A stretch of DNA of 64,000 nt from RYN-230 sp036497945 (GTDB lineage: Bacteria; Actinomycetota; Actinomycetes; Streptosporangiales; Streptosporangiaceae). Below are positions 1 through 7,958 of this stretch, piece after piece. The DNA lies in contig DASXIN010000180.1 in NCBI GenBank assembly GCA_036497945.1, positions 1 to 64,000 of the forward strand. The letters run 5' to 3'. Each line of letters begins with the position of its first letter. Position 1 is the stretch's first letter. The notes beneath the pieces are model-generated. The model was not told the DNA's origin and did not search any database. It saw nothing but the letters and a program-made list of their open reading frames with translations. Both the position numbers and the translations under genes were made by a program.

Positions 1-1079
1 GCGAGGGCGCCGAGGGGGATGGAGGGCAGGTAGGTGACGGCCCGGTACAGCAGCACCGCGGCTGTCACCTGGGCGCTGGCGGTGGGGCCGGCGCTGGCGG
101 CCAGCAGGCCTGCCAGGCCCAGTTCGGTGATTCCGAGGCCGCCGGGGGTGATGGGAAGGGCGGTGAGCAGGCGGATGAACGCAAACGCCGCGAGGGAAGT
201 CTGCCAGGGGACCTGGGCCTGGGACAGGCCGGTGCCACGCAGGCAGGCCAGCAGGACCAGCCACAAGGCGAGGTAGCTGACCATCGTGGCGGCGGTGATC
301 CGCCATCCGCGGGCGGAGAGCAGGGCGCCGGCCCGATTCCGGAAGCCGGAAAGTGACTCGGCGACACTACTGGGCGGCGGCCGGCGTGCCAGCCGGCTGG
401 CCATGGCCAGCGGGCGTTGCAGCGCGCGGCCCGCGCGGAGGGCGAAGGCCTGGCTGCGCAGGAGGAGGCCGAGTCCGGTGGCCATGGCCGCGAGCACGGC
501 CAGGCCGGCCGATGCGGCGGTGATCAGGACCGCATCGGGCCGGGTAACTGTGGCCATGACCAGCAGGGCGAGGATAGGCATGCCCAGGAGGGTGAAGACG
601 TTCCAGATCCCGGTCACCAGGGTGTAGAGAACATAGTCGGCGGTGGACAGGCCCCAGCTGGAGAGCATGGCCCAGCTGACGCCCATGGCGAGGGCGCCGC
701 CCGCGGGCAGGGTGTTGGCTACCGCGTTGGAGCCGAGGTTGACCGCGGCCGCCTGGCGCAGCCGTATCCAGGGCAGGACGGCGCGGATCGTGACCCAGTA
801 GGAGGCCATGCTGGCGGCGGCTGTGGTGGCGATGAGCAGGGAATGCGGCCAGGTCATCGCGTGGATGCTGGCCCATACGCTGCGGTAAGAGGCGATATGC
901 GGGATGGCGACCCCGAAGACGGCCGCGATGAGGGCGGCTGACACCACGGTGCGCAGTATGTTGCGGCCGCGCCGGGGCCGGCCTTCGATGGCGGGACTAG
1001 ATTCCGTGTCAGGGTGCACGGTCGTGGGCTCACTCGCCCGTGGCCCGGTACTACCCGTCCTTCCGGCTAGGGAAGACAT
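1..1079 (-). CDS. LPG-synthase-type (UPF0104/flippase-like) membrane protein, 3' end beyond window
   Basis: Reading from an ATG at 1079 gives a continuous frame to the window edge, so the C-terminus is missing. After about 37 hydrophilic residues come several long hydrophobic segments and, near the end of the visible part, the block RLLTALPITPGGLGITELGL, the hallmark of the lysylphosphatidylglycerol synthase transmembrane family. These are integral membrane proteins related to the MprF flippase half. In actinobacteria the stand-alone form usually has no synthase domain and its substrate is unknown. No clear ribosome binding site precedes 1079; a GTG at 1019 is an alternative start just before the first membrane segment. 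Family call is firm, function open. Confidence 0.82.
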   Translation of the reverse strand, partial: MSSLAGRTGSTGPRASEPTTVHPDTESSPAIEGRPRRGRNILRTVVSAALIAAVFGVAIPHIASYRSVWASIHAMTWPHSLLIATTAAASMASYWVTIRAVLPWIRLRQAAAVNLGSNAVANTLPAGGALAMGVSWAMLSSWGLSTADYVLYTLVTGIWNVFTLLGMPILALLVMATVTRPDAVLITAASAGLAVLAAMATGLGLLLRSQAFALRAGRALQRPLAMASRLARRPPPSSVAESLSGFRNRAGALLSARGWRITAATMVSYLALWLVLLACLRGTGLSQAQVPWQTSLAAFAFIRLLTALPITPGGLGITELGLAGLLAASAGPTASAQVTAAVLLYRAVTYLPSIPLGAL

Positions 1080-1284
1080 CGATCAGCCGGGTGAGGGTCG
1101 AGAGACCCGCAGCACCTGCCGCTGCGGAGCAGCTTGCCGCGGGTCACCCGGCGTGCCGGGCGTGCGTGCGCCCGCGCGCAAGCGCAGCCACGAGGCTCAC
1201 GGCAGCTGCGACATCAAGCTCCCCGCGCAACGCCACGGCAACGTGACCGCCGCATCGGCGCGTACTCAGATCCACGGTGAGCAT
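1051..1284 (-). pseudogene. Remnant of a STAS-domain anti-sigma-factor antagonist
   Basis: From an ATG at 1284, preceded by an AGGAAGG-like ribosome binding site, the frame reads MLTVDLSTRRCGGHVAVALR then GELDVAAA, the N-terminal strand-helix signature of STAS (SpoIIAA/RsbV-like) proteins. An in-frame TGA at 1146-1144 interrupts it after about 46 residues. The same frame continues with a segment ending LTRLIDVF, which resembles the end of STAS domains. It is shorter than a normal STAS protein (about 110 residues) and the central segment with the phospho-acceptor serine is not recognisable, so I infer an internal deletion plus a nonsense codon. The tail overlaps the start of the downstream membrane-protein gene. 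Confidence 0.5.
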
Positions 1285-1494
1285 GGCGGGCGCCTTCCTG
1301 CATCAGCAGCAAGGCGAGGGCTTGACCCGGCGGCTAGTTCATCGATCTTCCACGAAGGACACTACGCCGGATACCCGCCCCTGTCCCGTCTAGTACCGCA
1401 ACGGGTGCGCCCAGAGAGCAGGAGGTGATCGTCCAGCGGTCAGGACCTGGTCGGGAGCTCGTCGTCGAGGGGTTCGGATTGTGCTCGTGGGCTG

Positions 1495-1863
1495 CTACCG
1501 ATCCGGTCGATCACCCGCTTGGTGATCGAGGATGGTGTCCCGGATATCCCGGATAGCCTGGTCCAACTCGTCCACGGCGTGGCAGATCTTGCCGCTCGCG
1601 GGGTGATCGCCCATCAGCCCCAGCGCTGCCTGGAGGTCCAGGCCTGCGGTGAACAGCCGGCGGACGACGACTTCGTTCAGGCCCAGGGCGATCCGCTCGT
1701 GGTCCTCGACCAGGTCCAGGATGGCCTTGGCTGGGCCGGCGGCGTTGCCGTCATCGAGCGCTTGCGGGCTGCTCGGAGGGGGACCTCGGGTCGGCTGTAC
1801 CTGAGGCACAGCCGATGCCGGTGTTACGGTCGCTCCGGAAACAACACCTGGGATCCGGTACAT
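1495..1863 (-). CDS. Stand-alone DevS/DosS-type kinase dimerisation (DHp) domain lacking the phospho-acceptor His
   Basis: The 122-residue product starts at ATG 1863 behind a GAGGAG ribosome binding site; an in-frame start 24 nt upstream is less well placed. Residues from about 50 onward (ERIALGLNEVVVRRLFTAGL, then VDELDQAIRDIRDTIL) align by eye with the HisKA_3 dimerisation helix region of DevS/DosS kinases, normally RIARDLHDxVIQRLFxxGL. Here the phospho-acceptor histidine is replaced by asparagine (LNE for LHD). No ATPase domain follows. The N-terminal 45 residues are low-complexity. By family logic it could only dimerise with, or compete for, kinases or regulators; it could also be a decayed kinase fragment, although the good ribosome binding site argues for expression. 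Confidence 0.6.
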   Translation of the reverse strand: MYRIPGVVSGATVTPASAVPQVQPTRGPPPSSPQALDDGNAAGPAKAILDLVEDHERIALGLNEVVVRRLFTAGLDLQAALGLMGDHPASGKICHAVDELDQAIRDIRDTILDHQAGDRPDR

Positions 1864-2189
1864 CGCGGCGGCTCCTCGTCCTTGCACGGCCAGGCTGGGC
1901 CTGCCGCCAGGGTCCGGAGCGACGGGGGCACCTGCACCTGCATCGGCCCGATGCAGGGAGGTGTTAGATCTTGCTCCAAGAGCAGCTTACGCGCGTGCCT
2001 GCTGCCGCGGCACCCGCTGACGACCGGACAGGCCAGCCCCTCGGTCGAGTATTCGAGCGGCACAGGCTCAGGACGCGGCGGGGAGTGTCAGGCTCGCCGA
2101 CGTCCGAGAGCGGGACTGTCTGCGCTCGGTCCAGGTGATCGCCGCGGCGAGGCCGACTGCTGGCGGCCGGCCTCGCGGAGGGCGGCGGA
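1864..2189. other. Gap with one hairpin, no convincing gene
   Basis: No reading frame here has recognisable protein features. A short minus-strand frame (2063-1824) overlaps the start of the downstream gene in another frame and has no homology I can see. The notable element is a perfect 9-bp stem at 1937-1957 about 75 nt upstream of the DHp-protein start. Confidence 0.5.
1937..1957 (-). other. Perfect 9-bp inverted repeat upstream of the DHp-protein gene
   Basis: CCTGCATCG and CGATGCAGG are separated by 3 nt. It lies in the probable leader of the minus-strand gene starting at 1863. It could be a leader hairpin or terminator of the gene upstream (2190-2468); no T-run follows. Confidence 0.4.
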
Positions 2190-2468
2190 CTAGGTGGGCT
2201 GGTAGCCGGCCTGGTTCAGCATCCGGCGCAGGTCCAGGACCATCTGGGTATCGATGTCCTTGTTCCGGGGCGGGTCGAGGAATTCCTGCCCAGCCCCGAG
2301 CGTCACGGCTACCTTGCCGTTGTGCTGGGTGGTGACCGTGCCGACCGCCTCGAGCAGTGACAGCACCGCGCGCCACTCGACGTTGTGGCTGGTCGGATGC
2401 TCAAAGATCTGGCGCAACGTGTCCCGGTGCCGGTTGTCCAGGTGCTGCGGTTCAGGCTGAGATGCCAT
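2190..2468 (-). CDS. Conserved small actinobacterial protein, HicA-like in shape
   Basis: This 92-residue protein has a strong AGGAGG ribosome binding site 7-8 nt before ATG 2468. The sequence runs from a basic helix (HRDTLRQIFEHP) through a WRxVLSLLEAVG segment and a VTLG...LDPPRNKDID turn to a C-terminal DLRRMLNQAGY helix. That order (helix, strands with a His-Asn-Gly-Lys turn, C-terminal helix ending in xQAG) recalls double-stranded-RNA-binding HicA-type toxins, but the canonical GSHxxF motif is absent and no HicB partner lies next to it. I treat it as a conserved protein of unknown function. It is head-to-head with the truncated GNAT gene. Confidence 0.7.
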   Translation of the reverse strand: MASQPEPQHLDNRHRDTLRQIFEHPTSHNVEWRAVLSLLEAVGTVTTQHNGKVAVTLGAGQEFLDPPRNKDIDTQMVLDLRRMLNQAGYQPT

Positions 2469-2513
2469 GGTGTTTTCCTCCTATGCCGACCCTATGCCTG
2501 GCCGTTCCGGCCG

Positions 2514-2831
2514 GTGGCGCGGCTCGAGGCAGACTCGCCGGACGACGTACCCGCGGCGTCGCGTACCCTACGGGTCGAGATCAAGTCCATGCACACGGCC
2601 GAGGCGGCGCGCGGCCGGGGCATCGGCCGGGCGATGGTCGGCCACCTCGTCAGCGTCGCGCGGGACCGCGGCATGCGCCGGGTGAGCCTGGAAACCGGCA
2701 CCATGGCGGCGTTCGGGCCGGCCCGCGCCCTGTACGCCAGCGTCGGCTTCACGCCGTGCGGCCCGTTCGGCGGCTATCGGCCCAGCCCGGACAACACCTT
2801 CATGACCCTGCTGCTGGCCGACTGCATTTAG
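2514..2831 (+). pseudogene. 5'-truncated GNAT N-acetyltransferase
   Basis: The frame carries a good C-terminal half of a GNAT fold: VEIKSMHTAEAARGRGIGRA contains the acetyl-CoA pyrophosphate-binding loop (RGRGIGRA), followed by SLETGTMAAFGPARALYASVGF and a CGPFGGY...FMTLLL end. The first N-terminal strands and helices of a roughly 155-residue GNAT are missing. Upstream of about 2510 the same frame reads through the ribosome binding site and start of the opposite-strand gene with no GNAT similarity. The only plausible start is GTG 2514, giving about 105 residues. I infer a 5' deletion when the neighbouring gene came to lie here; a functional short protein is unlikely. Confidence 0.6.
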
Positions 2832-2880
2832 CGACTGCATATAAATAGAGCACGGACGGTGTCAGGCCGATGGAGCGCTC

Positions 2881-3324
2881 ATGTCGTCAGCAGTACGGCT
2901 CATCCGCAACCACCAGCTCGCTCAGACCGTGGACTACGCTTACGCGGCCACGGCGGAGACCCCGGTGCGCTCGGTCTGGGTGGCCGGAGCCTGCCCGCTG
3001 GACGCCACCGGTGCGACGGTCGCGGTGGGCGACTACGCGGGCCAGACCCACCAGGTGATGCGCAACCTGGCTGCCGCGCTCGAAGGAGCGGGCGCCGCGC
3101 TGACCGACATCGTGAAAACCACCGTCTACGTGGCCAGCACGCGGCAGCAGGACCTGGGCACGGCCTGGAATGTCTATCGCGAGTACATGGGCCGCCACGA
3201 CGTGCCGAGCACCCTGGTCGGCGTCACCGTGCTCGGCTACGACGACCAGTTGGTGGAAGTGGAGGCGGTCGCCGTCCTGCCGCCGGATAAGGAGCCAGGA
3301 AACCCTGGCGAGCCATCGGGTTAA
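2881..3324 (+). CDS. RidA-family (YjgF/YER057c/UK114) reactive-intermediate deaminase
   Basis: The 147-residue product has the family layout: an N-terminal strand, AGACPLDATG, a GDYAGQTHQVMRNLAAALEG helix, the DIVKTTVYVAS segment, then VPSTLVGVTVLGYDDQLVEVEAVAVL. RidA proteins form trimers and hydrolyse 2-aminoacrylate or other imines made by PLP enzymes. The arginine of the classic RidA active site is not obvious in the VTVLGYDDQLVEVEA block, so this may belong to one of the Rid subgroups of unknown substrate. The C-terminal 15 residues are a Pro/Gly tail. It ends 6 nt before the convergent LacI gene. Confidence 0.85.
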   Translation: MSSAVRLIRNHQLAQTVDYAYAATAETPVRSVWVAGACPLDATGATVAVGDYAGQTHQVMRNLAAALEGAGAALTDIVKTTVYVASTRQQDLGTAWNVYREYMGRHDVPSTLVGVTVLGYDDQLVEVEAVAVLPPDKEPGNPGEPSG

Positions 3325-3330
3325 GGGCCA

Positions 3331-4341
3331 CTAGCGCACGGTAGAGCCGCGTATTACCAGTTCGCAGGCGTGCCGCCGGACTCCGCCCCGTGGCTGGGCG
3401 CCATCGATGATGGTGAACAGATCCCGGGCCGCCGCGGCGCCCAGCGCTTCCAGGTTCATGTCTACGGTGGTCAGCTGAGGCTCGGTCTCCAGGGCGAACA
3501 CGTGCCAGTTGTCGTACCCGGTGACGGCGACCTCGTCCGGTACCCGCAGGCCCAGTTCGTCCAGGGCCACCAGCACGCCGGACGCTATCTGGTCCGAGCC
3601 GCAGAGCACGGCGTCGATGCCGGGCACCTGCTGCAGCAGCGTGGTCGCGGCGGCGCGCGCCCAGCGCTGTGACCACTCGCCGTACCGGACCGGGGCGGCC
3701 AGTTCCAGTTGGTGGCGGCGCAACCAGTCGGACAGGCCGGCCACCCGGTGCGCCACCGCGGTGGCGTGCCCGGGCCCGGTCAGGTGCACGATGCGCCGCC
3801 GGCCGATGGCGGCCAGATGGTCCACCACCAGCCCGATGCCCGCCACGTCGTCCGGCATGTGCACCACATCGCCGGCCTGATCAGACTCGCCGTACACGTA
3901 GACCACCGGGACGTCTACCTGCCGGGTCACCGAGGCGGTGACCGCGTTGTTGTCCCCGACGATCAGCATGCCGTCCACTTTGCGGGCGGCCAGCATCTGG
4001 GCCAGTTCCAGGCTGCGGGCCTGATCGCCGCGCGCGTCGCAGGTGATCATGGAGAGGTCGATCTCGCCCAGCGCGGCCTCTGCCCCGAGCATGATCGGCA
4101 CCGCGAAGCGGTGCGTCATGCTGTCCGCGACGATGAGCCCGACGGTGCTGGTCCGCCCGCCGGTCAGGCCGCGCGCGATCGGGCTCGGGGTGAACGAGAG
4201 CTCGCGGGCCGCGGCCATGACCCACGCCCGGGTCGCGTCCGACACCCGGTTCTTGCCGTTGATCGCCTTCGAGGCGGTGGTCAGCGATACCCCGGCGCGT
4301 TCGGCTACTTCGATGAGCGTGGCCGGGCGTCGTTTCGTCAC
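3331..4341 (-). CDS. LacI-family transcriptional repressor
   Basis: 336 residues. Residues 8-30 form the LacI helix-turn-helix (IEVAERAGVSLTTASKAINGK), followed by the hinge helix (FTPSPIARGL) and a periplasmic-binding-protein-like effector domain (GLIVADS..., DGMLIVGDN, AVLCGSDQIASGVLVALDELG, VAVTGYDN). It is divergent from the secreted glycoside hydrolase gene, and a LacI-type palindrome lies between the two, so it probably represses the hydrolase and itself until a sugar released by that enzyme binds. It is near the usual 330-340 residue length and looks intact. The effector sugar cannot be read from the sequence. Confidence 0.93.
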   Translation of the reverse strand: MTKRRPATLIEVAERAGVSLTTASKAINGKNRVSDATRAWVMAAARELSFTPSPIARGLTGGRTSTVGLIVADSMTHRFAVPIMLGAEAALGEIDLSMITCDARGDQARSLELAQMLAARKVDGMLIVGDNNAVTASVTRQVDVPVVYVYGESDQAGDVVHMPDDVAGIGLVVDHLAAIGRRRIVHLTGPGHATAVAHRVAGLSDWLRRHQLELAAPVRYGEWSQRWARAAATTLLQQVPGIDAVLCGSDQIASGVLVALDELGLRVPDEVAVTGYDNWHVFALETEPQLTTVDMNLEALGAAAARDLFTIIDGAQPRGGVRRHACELVIRGSTVR

Positions 4342-4452
4342 GTCCTGATTGTCCCATCGCCCTGGTGGCCCGACGGGGCCACGTCGCGCTATTCGCCGGC
4401 CGGGCCTTGACGGGGCGCCCGGTGAGGAAGATCCTCATCAGTGGCGAGTGGG

Positions 4453-4462
4453 GAAGCGCTTC
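4453..4462. promoter_or_regulatory. LacI-type operator palindrome
   Basis: GAAGCGCTTC is a perfect 10-bp palindrome with the central CG and flanking AA/TT typical of LacI/CcpA-family operators. It lies 112 nt upstream of the repressor ATG (4341) and 80 nt upstream of the hydrolase ATG (4542), where it could control both divergent promoters. Confidence 0.7.
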
Positions 4463-4541
4463 TCCACCCAGGGCGGTAGGGCGGCGCGCTGCGGTACGTC
4501 GGCCGAGCAGAGCTGGGGGCCGGGTCACAGAGAGGTGGCAG

Positions 4542-7500
4542 ATGAGACGGCAACTGGCCGCTGTGGCGGCGATCTTCCTGGCCGTACCAGGACTGCTGCT
4601 CAGCACGGCGCCCACGGCGGGCGCGGCGGGTGCGGCGCCCACGGCGCCGGCCGCCAGCACCCCCAACAATCTGGTGGTCGATCTGGGCGCCAGCACCGGG
4701 CCGTTCGACGGCGGTGCGTCGGGCAGCCTGTATGGGCTCTATGACCAGGGCGTGCCGAGCAACAACCTGATCCAGGGCATGGGGCAGGTCAGCACGGACA
4801 CCAAGGCGCAGGACGGCCAGCAGCATCCGGGCTCGGACGCGCTGGAGATCGCCAAACCGTTCCTGGCCAGCGGCGGCCGGGACATCTACATCTACATGAC
4901 CGACGTGTACCGCAACTTCCCGTACGAGCGCACCACGTACGCGCAGTACCAGGGGTACCTGAAGACCGAGGTCGGGCAGGCCTTAACGTCGCCCTACCGC
5001 AACCGGATCATCCTGGTTCCGTACAACGAGCCCGACGGCAACTGGTTCGCCGGCCTGACCACCAATCCCAGCACGCTGGCCGCGTTCGAGGCCGAGTGGC
5101 GGCAAACCTATGACTTCATCAAGGGCCTGTGGCCGCAGGCCCGGATCGCCGGGCCGAACTTCAGCGGCTTCTTCCCGGCGGCGCTCGGTTCCTTCCTCCA
5201 GTTCTGCCTGGCGCACAACTGCCTGCCCGCCGTGATGACCTGGCATGAGCTGGCCGTCGCCTCCACTGTGCGGACCGACGTGACGGCCTACCGGGCGCTG
5301 GAGACCACGGTCGGCCTGCCCCGCCACCTGCCGGTCAACCTGGACGAGTACGCGGCCAGGTACCAGCTGACCAGCCCGGGGCAGATGGTCGCGTGGCTGT
5401 CCGCGCTCGAGGCCGAGAAGGTCGATGGGGACCTGGCGTACTGGAACATCAACGGGACGCTGGGCGACTCGGTGGCCCAGCAGAACGTGCCGAACGCCCA
5501 GTGGTGGCTGGACAACTGGTACTCCTCGATGTCCGGGCACACCGTGCCGGTGACCCCGCCGGACGGCAACACCGACGACACGCTGCAGGGCCTGGCCACG
5601 CTGAACACGGCGCAACGGCAGGCGCGCATCATCATGGGCGGCGGGCCGGCCGGGCCCGAAGGGGTCACGGTCAAGGACATCGACCCGGCGATCTTCGGCC
5701 ACACCGTGCACGCCACGATCTTCCAGGACCGGTGGAGCGGGATGACCGGCGCGGTGGCCCAGCCGGCCCGGACGTTCGACGGCGACGTGCCGGTCGGCGC
5801 GGACGGCTCGGTCACGCTGCCAGTGACCAACGGCGACCAGGGCGACGGCGCCGGCGGCAACGCCGCGTCCTGCCACGCGACCGGACCGCGTGCGCCGGGC
5901 AAGATCGGCAACGCACTGGCGTTGTGTGGAAATAATGAATACGTGAGCCTGCCGTCCGGGATCATGCAGGGCGTCAGTGACTTCACGATCTCGGCCTGGG
6001 TTAATCCCTCGGCCGACACCGCCTGGTCCCGGGTGTTCGACTTCGGCACCGGCACCAACGACTACATGTTCCTGACCCTCAACGCGGGCGGCGGGCCGAT
6101 CCGGTTCGCCATTACCACCAGCGGCGCGGGCGGCGAGCAGCAGATCAACGGCACCGGCGAGCTGCCGCTCAACACCTGGTCGCACGTGGCCGTGACGCTG
6201 TCCGGCAGCACCGGGACGCTGTACGTCAACGGCACGGCGGTCGGCAGCAACACCAACATGACGCTGAACCCGGCCGCCCTGGGCAACACCACCCAGGACT
6301 GGATCGGGCGCTCGCAGTACCCGGCGGACCCGTACCTGAACGGGGAGATCGACGACTTCCAGATCTACCGCAGCGCGCTGAGCGCCAGCCAGATCGCCGC
6401 GCTGGCCGGCGGCCAGCCCGGCGCGGGCAACGTCGCCGACTACAAGTTCGACGAGACGGGCGGGGCCACCGCGGCCGACTCCTCCGGCAACGGCCGGGAC
6501 GGGACCATCATCTCCGATCCCGCCGTGCCGCCCACCATGGACGCCTACGAGGTCATCCTGGCCCCGGGCGGGACCGGCTCGCCGACCGCCACGGACAGCA
6601 CCTGGCTGCACAGCTACCTGGCCGCGCAGGCCACGCTCACCGGCACCGGCTGGAACATCAACACCGAGGGGACGCCCAGCAACCTGGGCGGGTACGCCAC
6701 CGCCGGGGAACAGGACGTCGGTGGCCTGCGCACCGGGTCGAGCACCGTCATCACGTTCCACGTGGACGTGCCGCAGACCGGCGACTACAACGTGTCCATC
6801 TTCGACGGGAGCAACTCGGCTGCCTTGGACGTGTCCGGCCCGACCAACATCTTCGTCCGGGTGGACGGCGGCACCCCGCAGCAGGTGTGGCTGCCGGTCG
6901 GCTACAACTGGGTGATCTGGAACCACGCCGACACCACCGTGCATCTGACCGCGGGCCAGCACCAGAGCAGCCTGTCCACCACCGGGGCGGACGGCGCCGC
7001 GACCAACGGCGACGCGATCATCAACAAGATCGACCTTCAGCTGGACAACCCGGCGGTACAGGATTCCGTCGGGTACGAAGCCGAGCAGGCCGCGCTGGCC
7101 GGGGCCAGCCTGGACTACCGGGCGCAGGGCCAGTCCGGCGCCGGGGCGGCCGACATCGGCCGCGGCCAGCGCGTGACGTTCTGGGTCTACTCGGCCAGCG
7201 ACGGCTACTCGGACCTGGCCTTCCGGTACAAGAGCGCGGGCGCGGCGCAGGTCACGGTCAACACGCAGCCGCTCGGCGGGCCGCTGGCCGGCGGATCACC
7301 GGGCTGGGCGGTGCGGACCGACCGGGTGTACCTCAGCGCGGGCGTCAACAAGGTCGTGGTGACCGGCGACGGCGGGGTGGTCACGCTGGACAAGCTGACC
7401 GTCACCCCGGTCGGCGGCGCGCAGCCTGGGGTCAGCACGTACCAGGCTGAGGACGGCACGCTGGCCGGCACGGCCAAGGTGGACAACAGCTACGGCCAGG

Positions 7501-7940
7501 CCAACGGCGGCGTGGTCACCGGCATCGGCGGCGGGCCGGCCAACTCGCTGACGTTCACCGTGCACGCGCCGGCGCCCGGCCGCTACGGGATGACCGTCCG
7601 GTTCGCGAACAACCAGCAGATAATCGCCAATCACTACAACCCGGACCTGATGACGGCACCCGCCGACATCAGCGTCAACGGCGGGCCCACGTTCCACGTC
7701 AACTTCGGCAATACGTTCAGCTGGAATCAGTTCTGGAACCTGACCATTCCGGTGCAGCTCAGGGGAGGCGTCAACACGATCCGGTTCATCGCCAACCCGC
7801 AGTACAACTACAACAGCACCACGATCGGCGTCATCTATTCGGGCAGCGGCGTCGGCCAGCCGCTGCGGTCCGAAACGGCGCCCAACATCGACCAGATCAC
7901 GCTGGCCCCGTTCCAGCCGCATACCCCAGCCGGCGGGTAG
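4542..7940 (+). CDS. Secreted multidomain glycoside hydrolase (clan GH-A-like) with LamG and CBM6/35-like modules
   Basis: 1132 residues from ATG 4542 behind AGAGAGG; the longer open frame upstream lacks a signal sequence. Residues 1-28 are a Sec signal peptide (RRQ, hydrophobic core, TAGAA cleavage). The catalytic part (about 40-400) shows LVPYNEPDGNWF with E163 as candidate acid/base and VNLDEYAARY with E269 as candidate nucleophile, the two-glutamate layout of clan GH-A. A LamG/concanavalin-like domain follows (about 465-630). Three carbohydrate-binding-like segments fill the C-terminal 500 residues (blocks beginning YEVILAPG, YEAEQAALAG and YQAEDGTLAG, the last two CBM35/6-like). There is no sorting signal, so it is released. 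The family number and substrate are not assignable by eye; control by the divergent LacI protein is likely. Confidence 0.85.
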   Translation: MRRQLAAVAAIFLAVPGLLLSTAPTAGAAGAAPTAPAASTPNNLVVDLGASTGPFDGGASGSLYGLYDQGVPSNNLIQGMGQVSTDTKAQDGQQHPGSDALEIAKPFLASGGRDIYIYMTDVYRNFPYERTTYAQYQGYLKTEVGQALTSPYRNRIILVPYNEPDGNWFAGLTTNPSTLAAFEAEWRQTYDFIKGLWPQARIAGPNFSGFFPAALGSFLQFCLAHNCLPAVMTWHELAVASTVRTDVTAYRALETTVGLPRHLPVNLDEYAARYQLTSPGQMVAWLSALEAEKVDGDLAYWNINGTLGDSVAQQNVPNAQWWLDNWYSSMSGHTVPVTPPDGNTDDTLQGLATLNTAQRQARIIMGGGPAGPEGVTVKDIDPAIFGHTVHATIFQDRWSGMTGAVAQPARTFDGDVPVGADGSVTLPVTNGDQGDGAGGNAASCHATGPRAPGKIGNALALCGNNEYVSLPSGIMQGVSDFTISAWVNPSADTAWSRVFDFGTGTNDYMFLTLNAGGGPIRFAITTSGAGGEQQINGTGELPLNTWSHVAVTLSGSTGTLYVNGTAVGSNTNMTLNPAALGNTTQDWIGRSQYPADPYLNGEIDDFQIYRSALSASQIAALAGGQPGAGNVADYKFDETGGATAADSSGNGRDGTIISDPAVPPTMDAYEVILAPGGTGSPTATDSTWLHSYLAAQATLTGTGWNINTEGTPSNLGGYATAGEQDVGGLRTGSSTVITFHVDVPQTGDYNVSIFDGSNSAALDVSGPTNIFVRVDGGTPQQVWLPVGYNWVIWNHADTTVHLTAGQHQSSLSTTGADGAATNGDAIINKIDLQLDNPAVQDSVGYEAEQAALAGASLDYRAQGQSGAGAADIGRGQRVTFWVYSASDGYSDLAFRYKSAGAAQVTVNTQPLGGPLAGGSPGWAVRTDRVYLSAGVNKVVVTGDGGVVTLDKLTVTPVGGAQPGVSTYQAEDGTLAGTAKVDNSYGQANGGVVTGIGGGPANSLTFTVHAPAPGRYGMTVRFANNQQIIANHYNPDLMTAPADISVNGGPTFHVNFGNTFSWNQFWNLTIPVQLRGGVNTIRFIANPQYNYNSTTIGVIYSGSGVGQPLRSETAPNIDQITLAPFQPHTPAGG

Positions 7941-7958
7941 CCGGGTCACCTCGGCGGT

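Noticed and set aside
4983..6962. 659-residue antisense open frame inside the glycoside hydrolase gene
   Set aside because: It follows the third-position GC of the real gene, has Arg/Gly/Val-rich composition and no domain; the forward gene has signal peptide and motifs.
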